From NCBI RefSeq assembly GCF_000801105.2, contig NC_079518.1, positions 27,164,772 through 27,228,771 on the forward strand: a stretch of 64,000 nt of DNA. Direction: 5' to 3'. The notes beneath the pieces were generated by a model. The model was not told where the DNA came from. It was given only the letters and a program-made list of their open reading frames with translations, and did not search any database. Below, in pieces: positions 54,113-64,000 of the stretch; position 1 is the first letter of the stretch; the number at the start of each line of letters is the position of its first letter. The DNA comes from Raphanus sativus. Its lineage: Eukaryota > Streptophyta > Magnoliopsida > Brassicales > Brassicaceae. The translations under genes and the position numbers were made by a program.

Positions 54113-55457
54113 AATAATATCACATTGCCATGATGTTGTATGCGTTTTCAATTTTATGATTTTAACCATTATATACTCCCTTGATATTTATTAAAAAAAT
54201 TTATACACTTTTTATTTCTCTTAATAAACATAAAATTAATTATTCACCTATAAAAAGTTCAACTAATAATACAATAAGCTGTAAAATACAATCAAATCTT
54301 AAATATGATGTAAATGAACATTGAAAATCAAAAATTTATCTAATTTAATATAAGAATATTATAAAATAGCATCAATAAAAAAAAGAAATATTAAACAGTT
54401 ATAATCAAGAAGCTCGAATAATAAAATATATTCATTTATATACTAAAAATCATCTAATCCAACATAAACTAAAAATATAAATGTTTAACAACAAAGAAAT
54501 AACCTTTGTTTGTCGGAAACAAAAGCATACAATTAGAATGCATGAACAAAATGATATAATTTACTTTAAAACAATTTTGTTTTTTTTTTCTTTAAGGGTG
54601 TGGAATTAGATATTTTTGTATAAGTAATTCTTAAAATGAAACATAGTATTCAAATTGTTTTTATTGTATTGATTCATTAAAAATAATTTGATCAAATAAT
54701 CCAAAATAAAAGTTTAAGCATATATTTCGAGGATAATGTTTCGGAAGGTATCTTGAGTGATGCTAAAGAAAAGATTTTCTTACTGAATGGTGTAATCTCA
54801 ACAGATAGTAAGATGCAAAAAAATCTAAAAAACATTTTCGAGAAATACTTTGACCAACCCTAAAACTATATAGCTATTTGTGAACCATACTTTCTATGGT
54901 GGACGATAATAAGAAAGTATTTTTATTTTAAAATCAAAACCATTAACCTTTGAATAATTTAGACTGCTTTTATTACAGTTTTGGTAATTGAAGTACATAT
55001 TGATTAATGGAAGAGTGAGTTTGTGTTTGATGTGCGAAGCATTAACTTGAACCACTGTATTAAAAATATTAATATTTTCAGTTTAACAAATCATGTCATG
55101 AAAAAGGTGTTAAAATTCAAAATATCGCTGAAGTAGACAAACGTGAATCAAACCTTTCTTTGAAGGATTTCTTTATCTTATTATATGTGTAGTGCGATGC
55201 GTTATCTAATATATGACTAATTTGTAATAAATTGAATGTAAATTTTTCTATTATCTCAAGTTTACGAACTATTTAATCACATTCAATTAAATTGAAAACG
55301 AAGCTATAAAAATCTTCAAAGTTTATTGTAGATGTTTTGTTTCTTTTTGAAAAAAACTGTTAAATGTTGAGTGTCATGTAGTTGATAACATAATTTCATT
55401 AATGAATAAATGTTTAATCAATTAATTACACTTCCACAAATCAAACGTACTTACCCC

Positions 55458-55464
55458 TATAAGA
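55458..55464 (+). promoter_or_regulatory. TATA box of array copy 5 (repeated in every unit)
   Basis: TATAAGA lies 47 bp before the ATG. With a normal TATA-to-start distance the 5'UTR would be only about 15-20 nt, ending ACACAAAAATCAAATATGG. The same box is at equivalent positions in copies 6-9; in copy 3 it reads CAATAAGA. Confidence 0.6.
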
Positions 55465-55510
55465 TATCTCCTTATTCTCACAAATCTAACAACCAACACA
55501 AAAATCAAAT

Positions 55511-55996
55511 ATGGCAAAGATCCTTCTCATAATAATGCTTGTATCTATAGTTATATTTTTCACGTCTCGTCCAACTTACTCCCAAGAAATTGATTATTCC
55601 GACCAAGAACCAGAAATTGTCAACATATCACCTCCTACCGATGCTTCCGACAATTCACCAGTTGTTAAATATGAGAGGGCGCTTATGCAGCATTACTCGC
55701 ACAAAAGGCTCAAATTTCTTCATGTTTGTGTTGATAAGATGAACTCGCATTGTGGAGATATAATTTTCAAAAGCATGTTGGATGAGAAGAATAAGATAAT
55801 ATTGACGAATGAATGTTGTCTTCATCTATTAAATATTGGAAAAAATTGTCATCTAGGTCTAGCTCAGATATTTCTATCAATTTACGAGTATAAAGATATT
55901 GCAACAATAGCTATTCCGAAAAACAAACACAGATGGAACGACTGTGTTCGTAGAGTTGGTAACCGAGCTGGTACCGAGGTCTCTTTGGAGGAATAA
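55511..55996 (+). CDS. Prolamin-like secreted protein, array copy 5
   Basis: Intact and identical in protein to copy 4. By eye the coding DNA is also identical to copies 6-9, with no synonymous differences noticed, which points to very recent copying or strong gene conversion. Confidence 0.88.
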   Translation: MAKILLIIMLVSIVIFFTSRPTYSQEIDYSDQEPEIVNISPPTDASDNSPVVKYERALMQHYSHKRLKFLHVCVDKMNSHCGDIIFKSMLDEKNKIILTNECCLHLLNIGKNCHLGLAQIFLSIYEYKDIATIAIPKNKHRWNDCVRRVGNRAGTEVSLEE

Positions 55997-57395
55997 AATA
56001 ATATCACATTGCCATGATGTTGTATGCGTTTTCAATTTTATGATTTTAACCATTATATACTCCCTTGATATTTATTAAAAAAAATTTATACACTTTTTAT
56101 TTCTCTTAATAAACATAAAATTAATTATTCACCTATAAAAAGTTCAACTAATAATACAATAAGCTGTAAAATACAATCAAATCTTAAATATGATGTAAAT
56201 GAACATTGAAAATCAAAAATTTATCTAATTTAATATAAGAATATTATAAAATAGCATCAATAAAAAAAAGAAATATTAAACAGTTATAATCAAGAAGCTC
56301 GAATAATAAAATATATTCATTTATATACTAAAAATCATCTAATCCAACATAAACTAAAAATATAAATGTTTAACAACAAAGAAATAACCTTTGTTTGTCG
56401 GAAACAAAAGCATACAATTAGAATGCATGAACAAAATGATATAATTTACTTTAAAACAATTTTGTTTTTTTTTTCTTTAAGGGTGTGGAATTAGATATTT
56501 TTGTATAAGTAATTCTTAAAATGAAACATAGTATTCAAATTGTTTTTATTGTATTGATTCATTAAAAATAATTTGATCAAATAATCCAAAATAAAAGTTT
56601 AAGCATATATTTCGAGGATAATGTTTCGGAAGGTATCTTGAGTGATGCTAAAGAAAAGATTTTCTTACTGAATGGTGTAATCTCAACAGATAGTAAGATG
56701 CAAAAAAATCTAAAAAACATTTTCGAGAAATACTTTGACCAACCCTAAAACTATATAGCTATTTGTGAACCATACTTTCTATGGTGGACGATAATAAGAA
56801 AGTATTTTTATTTTAAAATCAAAACCATTAACCTTTGAATAATTTAGACTGCTTTTATTACAGTTTTGGTAATTGAAGTACATATTGATTAATGGAAGAG
56901 TGAGTTTGTGTTTGATGTGCGAAGCATTAACTTGAACCACTGTATTAAAAATATTAATATTTTCAGTTTAACAAATCATGTCATGAAAAAGGTGTTAAAA
57001 TTCAAAATATCGCTGAAGTAGACAAACGTGAATCAAACCTTTCTTTGAAGGATTTCTTTATCTTATTATATGTGTAGTGCGATGCGTTATCTAATATATG
57101 ACTAATTTGTAATAAATTGAATGTAAATTTTTCTATTATCTCAAGTTTACGAACTATTTAATCACATTCAATTAAATTGAAAACGAAGCTATAAAAATCT
57201 TCAAAGTTTATTGTAGATGTTTTGTTTCTTTTTGAAAAAAACTGTTAAATGTTGAGTGTCATGTAGTTGATAACATAATTTCATTAATGAATAAATGTTT
57301 AATCAATTAATTACACTTCCACAAATCAAACGTACTTACCCCTATAAGATATCTCCTTATTCTCACAAATCTAACAACCAACACAAAAATCAAAT

Positions 57396-57881
57396 ATGGC
57401 AAAGATCCTTCTCATAATAATGCTTGTATCTATAGTTATATTTTTCACGTCTCGTCCAACTTACTCCCAAGAAATTGATTATTCCGACCAAGAACCAGAA
57501 ATTGTCAACATATCACCTCCTACCGATGCTTCCGACAATTCACCAGTTGTTAAATATGAGAGGGCGCTTATGCAGCATTACTCGCACAAAAGGCTCAAAT
57601 TTCTTCATGTTTGTGTTGATAAGATGAACTCGCATTGTGGAGATATAATTTTCAAAAGCATGTTGGATGAGAAGAATAAGATAATATTGACGAATGAATG
57701 TTGTCTTCATCTATTAAATATTGGAAAAAATTGTCATCTAGGTCTAGCTCAGATATTTCTATCAATTTACGAGTATAAAGATATTGCAACAATAGCTATT
57801 CCGAAAAACAAACACAGATGGAACGACTGTGTTCGTAGAGTTGGTAACCGAGCTGGTACCGAGGTCTCTTTGGAGGAATAA
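57396..57881 (+). CDS. Prolamin-like secreted protein, array copy 6
   Basis: Intact; same protein as copies 4-9. The downstream spacer differs from copy 5's only by the length of an A-run near 57962 (one base shorter). Confidence 0.88.
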   Translation: MAKILLIIMLVSIVIFFTSRPTYSQEIDYSDQEPEIVNISPPTDASDNSPVVKYERALMQHYSHKRLKFLHVCVDKMNSHCGDIIFKSMLDEKNKIILTNECCLHLLNIGKNCHLGLAQIFLSIYEYKDIATIAIPKNKHRWNDCVRRVGNRAGTEVSLEE

Positions 57882-59279
57882 AATAATATCACATTGCCAT
57901 GATGTTGTATGCGTTTTCAATTTTATGATTTTAACCATTATATACTCCCTTGATATTTATTAAAAAAATTTATACACTTTTTATTTCTCTTAATAAACAT
58001 AAAATTAATTATTCACCTATAAAAAGTTCAACTAATAATACAATAAGCTGTAAAATACAATCAAATCTTAAATATGATGTAAATGAACATTGAAAATCAA
58101 AAATTTATCTAATTTAATATAAGAATATTATAAAATAGCATCAATAAAAAAAAGAAATATTAAACAGTTATAATCAAGAAGCTCGAATAATAAAATATAT
58201 TCATTTATATACTAAAAATCATCTAATCCAACATAAACTAAAAATATAAATGTTTAACAACAAAGAAATAACCTTTGTTTGTCGGAAACAAAAGCATACA
58301 ATTAGAATGCATGAACAAAATGATATAATTTACTTTAAAACAATTTTGTTTTTTTTTTCTTTAAGGGTGTGGAATTAGATATTTTTGTATAAGTAATTCT
58401 TAAAATGAAACATAGTATTCAAATTGTTTTTATTGTATTGATTCATTAAAAATAATTTGATCAAATAATCCAAAATAAAAGTTTAAGCATATATTTCGAG
58501 GATAATGTTTCGGAAGGTATCTTGAGTGATGCTAAAGAAAAGATTTTCTTACTGAATGGTGTAATCTCAACAGATAGTAAGATGCAAAAAAATCTAAAAA
58601 ACATTTTCGAGAAATACTTTGACCAACCCTAAAACTATATAGCTATTTGTGAACCATACTTTCTATGGTGGACGATAATAAGAAAGTATTTTTATTTTAA
58701 AATCAAAACCATTAACCTTTGAATAATTTAGACTGCTTTTATTACAGTTTTGGTAATTGAAGTACATATTGATTAATGGAAGAGTGAGTTTGTGTTTGAT
58801 GTGCGAAGCATTAACTTGAACCACTGTATTAAAAATATTAATATTTTCAGTTTAACAAATCATGTCATGAAAAAGGTGTTAAAATTCAAAATATCGCTGA
58901 AGTAGACAAACGTGAATCAAACCTTTCTTTGAAGGATTTCTTTATCTTATTATATGTGTAGTGCGATGCGTTATCTAATATATGACTAATTTGTAATAAA
59001 TTGAATGTAAATTTTTCTATTATCTCAAGTTTACGAACTATTTAATCACATTCAATTAAATTGAAAACGAAGCTATAAAAATCTTCAAAGTTTATTGTAG
59101 ATGTTTTGTTTCTTTTTGAAAAAAACTGTTAAATGTTGAGTGTCATGTAGTTGATAACATAATTTCATTAATGAATAAATGTTTAATCAATTAATTACAC
59201 TTCCACAAATCAAACGTACTTACCCCTATAAGATATCTCCTTATTCTCACAAATCTAACAACCAACACAAAAATCAAAT

Positions 59280-59765
59280 ATGGCAAAGATCCTTCTCATA
59301 ATAATGCTTGTATCTATAGTTATATTTTTCACGTCTCGTCCAACTTACTCCCAAGAAATTGATTATTCCGACCAAGAACCAGAAATTGTCAACATATCAC
59401 CTCCTACCGATGCTTCCGACAATTCACCAGTTGTTAAATATGAGAGGGCGCTTATGCAGCATTACTCGCACAAAAGGCTCAAATTTCTTCATGTTTGTGT
59501 TGATAAGATGAACTCGCATTGTGGAGATATAATTTTCAAAAGCATGTTGGATGAGAAGAATAAGATAATATTGACGAATGAATGTTGTCTTCATCTATTA
59601 AATATTGGAAAAAATTGTCATCTAGGTCTAGCTCAGATATTTCTATCAATTTACGAGTATAAAGATATTGCAACAATAGCTATTCCGAAAAACAAACACA
59701 GATGGAACGACTGTGTTCGTAGAGTTGGTAACCGAGCTGGTACCGAGGTCTCTTTGGAGGAATAA
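59280..59765 (+). CDS. Prolamin-like secreted protein, array copy 7
   Basis: Intact; same protein as copies 4-9. Its downstream A-run (near 59846) is again of the longer type seen after copy 5, an alternating pattern along copies 4-8 (short, long, short, long, long) that could mark a two-unit duplication step. Confidence 0.88.
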   Translation: MAKILLIIMLVSIVIFFTSRPTYSQEIDYSDQEPEIVNISPPTDASDNSPVVKYERALMQHYSHKRLKFLHVCVDKMNSHCGDIIFKSMLDEKNKIILTNECCLHLLNIGKNCHLGLAQIFLSIYEYKDIATIAIPKNKHRWNDCVRRVGNRAGTEVSLEE

Positions 59766-61164
59766 AATAATATCACATTGCCATGATGTTGTATGCGTTT
59801 TCAATTTTATGATTTTAACCATTATATACTCCCTTGATATTTATTAAAAAAAATTTATACACTTTTTATTTCTCTTAATAAACATAAAATTAATTATTCA
59901 CCTATAAAAAGTTCAACTAATAATACAATAAGCTGTAAAATACAATCAAATCTTAAATATGATGTAAATGAACATTGAAAATCAAAAATTTATCTAATTT
60001 AATATAAGAATATTATAAAATAGCATCAATAAAAAAAAGAAATATTAAACAGTTATAATCAAGAAGCTCGAATAATAAAATATATTCATTTATATACTAA
60101 AAATCATCTAATCCAACATAAACTAAAAATATAAATGTTTAACAACAAAGAAATAACCTTTGTTTGTCGGAAACAAAAGCATACAATTAGAATGCATGAA
60201 CAAAATGATATAATTTACTTTAAAACAATTTTGTTTTTTTTTTCTTTAAGGGTGTGGAATTAGATATTTTTGTATAAGTAATTCTTAAAATGAAACATAG
60301 TATTCAAATTGTTTTTATTGTATTGATTCATTAAAAATAATTTGATCAAATAATCCAAAATAAAAGTTTAAGCATATATTTCGAGGATAATGTTTCGGAA
60401 GGTATCTTGAGTGATGCTAAAGAAAAGATTTTCTTACTGAATGGTGTAATCTCAACAGATAGTAAGATGCAAAAAAATCTAAAAAACATTTTCGAGAAAT
60501 ACTTTGACCAACCCTAAAACTATATAGCTATTTGTGAACCATACTTTCTATGGTGGACGATAATAAGAAAGTATTTTTATTTTAAAATCAAAACCATTAA
60601 CCTTTGAATAATTTAGACTGCTTTTATTACAGTTTTGGTAATTGAAGTACATATTGATTAATGGAAGAGTGAGTTTGTGTTTGATGTGCGAAGCATTAAC
60701 TTGAACCACTGTATTAAAAATATTAATATTTTCAGTTTAACAAATCATGTCATGAAAAAGGTGTTAAAATTCAAAATATCGCTGAAGTAGACAAACGTGA
60801 ATCAAACCTTTCTTTGAAGGATTTCTTTATCTTATTATATGTGTAGTGCGATGCGTTATCTAATATATGACTAATTTGTAATAAATTGAATGTAAATTTT
60901 TCTATTATCTCAAGTTTACGAACTATTTAATCACATTCAATTAAATTGAAAACGAAGCTATAAAAATCTTCAAAGTTTATTGTAGATGTTTTGTTTCTTT
61001 TTGAAAAAAACTGTTAAATGTTGAGTGTCATGTAGTTGATAACATAATTTCATTAATGAATAAATGTTTAATCAATTAATTACACTTCCACAAATCAAAC
61101 GTACTTACCCCTATAAGATATCTCCTTATTCTCACAAATCTAACAACCAACACAAAAATCAAAT

Positions 61165-61650
61165 ATGGCAAAGATCCTTCTCATAATAATGCTTGTATCT
61201 ATAGTTATATTTTTCACGTCTCGTCCAACTTACTCCCAAGAAATTGATTATTCCGACCAAGAACCAGAAATTGTCAACATATCACCTCCTACCGATGCTT
61301 CCGACAATTCACCAGTTGTTAAATATGAGAGGGCGCTTATGCAGCATTACTCGCACAAAAGGCTCAAATTTCTTCATGTTTGTGTTGATAAGATGAACTC
61401 GCATTGTGGAGATATAATTTTCAAAAGCATGTTGGATGAGAAGAATAAGATAATATTGACGAATGAATGTTGTCTTCATCTATTAAATATTGGAAAAAAT
61501 TGTCATCTAGGTCTAGCTCAGATATTTCTATCAATTTACGAGTATAAAGATATTGCAACAATAGCTATTCCGAAAAACAAACACAGATGGAACGACTGTG
61601 TTCGTAGAGTTGGTAACCGAGCTGGTACCGAGGTCTCTTTGGAGGAATAA
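61165..61650 (+). CDS. Prolamin-like secreted protein, array copy 8
   Basis: Intact; same protein as copies 4-9. The downstream spacer keeps the core-type variants (AAAAATTTATC at 61869). Confidence 0.88.
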   Translation: MAKILLIIMLVSIVIFFTSRPTYSQEIDYSDQEPEIVNISPPTDASDNSPVVKYERALMQHYSHKRLKFLHVCVDKMNSHCGDIIFKSMLDEKNKIILTNECCLHLLNIGKNCHLGLAQIFLSIYEYKDIATIAIPKNKHRWNDCVRRVGNRAGTEVSLEE

Positions 61651-63048
61651 AATAATATCACATTGCCATGATGTTGTATGCGTTTTCAATTTTATGATTT
61701 TAACCATTATATACTCCCTTGATATTTATTAAAAAAAATTTATACACTTTTTATTTCTCTTAATAAACATAAAATTAATTATTCACCTATAAAAAGTTCA
61801 ACTAATAATACAATAAGCTGTAAAATACAATCAAATCTTAAATATGATGTAAATGAACATTGAAAATCAAAAATTTATCTAATTTAATATAAGAATATTA
61901 TAAAATAGCATCAATAAAAAAAAGAAATATTAAACAGTTATAATCAAGAAGCTCGAATAATAAAATATATTCATTTATATACTAAAAATCATCTAATCCA
62001 ACATAAACTAAAAATATAAATGTTTAACAACAAAGAAATAACCTTTGTTTGTCGGAAACAAAAGCATACAATTAGAATGCATGAACAAAATGATATAATT
62101 TACTTTAAAACAATTTTGTTTTTTTTTTCTTTAAGGGTGTGGAATTAGATATTTTTGTATAAGTAATTCTTAAAATGAAACATAGTATTCAAATTGTTTT
62201 TATTGTATTGATTCATTAAAAATAATTTGATCAAATAATCCAAAATAAAAGTTTAAGCATATATTTCGAGGATAATGTTTCGGAAGGTATCTTGAGTGAT
62301 GCTAAAGAAAAGATTTTCTTACTGAATGGTGTAATCTCAACAGATAGTAAGATGCAAAAAAATCTAAAAAACATTTTCGAGAAATACTTTGACCAACCCT
62401 AAAACTATATAGCTATTTGTGAACCATACTTTCTATGGTGGACGATAATAAGAAAGTATTTTTATTTTAAAATCAAAACCATTAACCTTTGAATAATTTA
62501 GACTGCTTTTATTACAGTTTTGGTAATTGAAGTACATATTGATTAATGGAAGAGTGAGTTTGTGTTTGATGTGCGAAGCATTAACTTGAACCACTGTATT
62601 AAAAATATTAATATTTTCAGTTTAACAAATCATGTCATGAAAAAGGTGTTAAAATTCAAAATATCGCTGAAGTAGACAAACGTGAATCAAACCTTTCTTT
62701 GAAGGATTTCTTTATCTTATTATATGTGTAGTGCGATGCGTTATCTAATATATGACTAATTTGTAATAAATTGAATGTAAATTTTTCTATTATCTCAAGT
62801 TTACGAACTATTTAATCACATTCAATTAAATTGAAAACGAAGCTATAAAAATCTTCAAAGTTTATTGTAGATGTTTTGTTTCTTTTTGAAAAAAACTGTT
62901 AAATGTTGAGTGTCATGTAGTTGATAACATAATTTCATTAATGAATAAATGTTTAATCAATTAATTACACTTCCACAAATCAAACGTACTTACCCCTATA
63001 AGATATCTCCTTATTCTCACAAATCTAACAACAACACAAAAATCAAAT

Positions 63049-63534
63049 ATGGCAAAGATCCTTCTCATAATAATGCTTGTATCTATAGTTATATTTTTCA
63101 CGTCTCGTCCAACTTACTCCCAAGAAATTGATTATTCCGACCAAGAACCAGAAATTGTCAACATATCACCTCCTACCGATGCTTCCGACAATTCACCAGT
63201 TGTTAAATATGAGAGGGCGCTTATGCAGCATTACTCGCACAAAAGGCTCAAATTTCTTCATGTTTGTGTTGATAAGATGAACTCGCATTGTGGAGATATA
63301 ATTTTCAAAAGCATGTTGGATGAGAAGAATAAGATAATATTGACGAATGAATGTTGTCTTCATCTATTAAATATTGGAAAAAATTGTCATCTAGGTCTAG
63401 CTCAGATATTTCTATCAATTTACGAGTATAAAGATATTGCAACAATAGCTATTCCGAAAAACAAACACAGATGGAACGACTGTGTTCGTAGAGTTGGTAA
63501 CCGAGCTGGTACCGAGGTCTCTTTGGAGGAATAA
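63049..63534 (+). CDS. Prolamin-like secreted protein, array copy 9
   Basis: Intact; same protein as copies 4-8. One base of the leader is missing (ACAACAACACAAA for ACAACCAACACAAA at 63029). Its downstream spacer changes to edge-type variants (AAAAATTGATC near 63755, AAAGATATTAATG at 63892, GTCGGATAC near 63935), so the homogenised block ends close to this copy. The unit is cut by the window end. Confidence 0.88.
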   Translation: MAKILLIIMLVSIVIFFTSRPTYSQEIDYSDQEPEIVNISPPTDASDNSPVVKYERALMQHYSHKRLKFLHVCVDKMNSHCGDIIFKSMLDEKNKIILTNECCLHLLNIGKNCHLGLAQIFLSIYEYKDIATIAIPKNKHRWNDCVRRVGNRAGTEVSLEE

Positions 63535-64000
63535 AATAATATCACATTGCCATGATGTTGTATGCGTTTTCAATTTTATGATTTTAACCATTATATACTC
63601 CCTTGATATTTATTAAAGAAAATTTATACACTTTTTATTTCTCTTAATAAACATAAAATTAATTATTCACCTATAAAAAGTTCAACTAATAATACAATAA
63701 GCTGTAAAATACAATCAAATCTTAAATATGATGTAAATGAACATTGAAAATCAAAAATTGATCTAATTTAATATAAGAATATTATAAAATAGCATCAATA
63801 AAAAAAGAAATATTAAACAGTTATAATCAAGAAGCTCGAATAATAAAATATATTCATTTATATACTAAAAATCATCTAATCCAACATAAACTAAAGATAT
63901 TAATGTTTAACAACAAAGAAATAACCTTTGTTTGTCGGATACAAAAGCATACAATTTAAATGCATGAACAAAATGATATGATTTACTTTAAAACAATTTT

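Larger units (their letters stand above)
46958..64000 (+). repeat. Head-to-tail array of 1.88-kb units with one secreted-protein gene each
   Basis: ATG-to-ATG distances are 1506 (copy 1 to 2), 1878, 1882, 1884, 1885, 1884, 1885 and 1884 bp. The array starts inside a unit: 46958-46985 is the last few codons and the stop of a gene otherwise missing. The first complete spacer lacks nothing, but the second (49640) lacks about 370 bp between GACGATAA and AAATTGAAAACG. Units around copies 4-8 are almost identical throughout, including about 1.4 kb of spacer. Units at both edges share other variants (for example AAAAATTGATC instead of AAAAATTTATC), so the core was homogenised recently. The array continues beyond the right edge. 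Confidence 0.96.

Noticed and set aside
46958..64000. Array as an ordinary satellite or rDNA spacer
   Set aside because: Each unit has an intact ORF with signal peptide, conserved cysteines and TATA box; no rRNA sequence is present.

Overview
The window is nuclear DNA of a plant, almost certainly a member of the Brassicaceae. Evidence: GT-AG introns in long multi-exon genes, an ARK/SRK-type S-domain receptor kinase, a DUF784/ECA1-type (prolamin-like) secreted protein family, DUF1985-Ulp1 genes on a Mutator-like element, small Helitrons with a GC hairpin before CTAG, and AT-rich intergenic DNA. I cannot name the species.

Layout. (1) 1-1226, minus: the 5' part of an S-domain receptor kinase that runs off the left edge. 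(2) 1643-3177: a TIR element with TAA target duplications that holds a broken Copia 3' end and a serpin exon fragment. (3) 3476-4729: a 5'-truncated LINE. (4) 6.0-37.6 kb: a locally duplicated unit. Copy 1 (about 6027-6905) is compact. Copy 2 starts near 7035 and has been spread over about 30 kb by nested insertions: a non-autonomous LTR element with identical LTRs (7403-13494), a hAT-like element (13617-14618), a large Mutator-like element (about 14.84-27.26 kb), a hAT MITE (27510-28187), a Helitron complex (28337-35434), a poly(A) retroposon (35582-36516) and another Helitron (36549-37590). (5) 37.7-45.6 kb, plus: an intact gene with 24 coding exons for a mitochondrial-type MSP1/ATAD1-like AAA ATPase. 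(6) 46958 to the right edge: a head-to-tail array of 1.88-kb units, each with its own small gene for the same secreted six-cysteine prolamin-like protein. Seven copies are intact and six of these are identical in protein.

The two most interesting regions are the Mutator-like element and the array. The Mutator-like element encodes a MuDR-type transposase (minus strand), a DUF1985/Ulp1 protein that resembles VANC anti-silencing factors (plus strand, now frameshifted) and a small GRF zinc-finger protein. Its introns and spacers, but not its exons, are studded with copies of a short palindromic motif, TARCCGGYTA. That is the arrangement expected if an element-encoded factor recognises its own non-coding DNA, as known for VANDAL elements, but with a motif that differs from the one I know. 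The array looks like recent amplification or homogenisation of a reproductive-type secreted peptide gene.

All positions were read by eye and no similarity search was run. Exon boundaries were accepted only where GT-AG sites and reading phase agreed.
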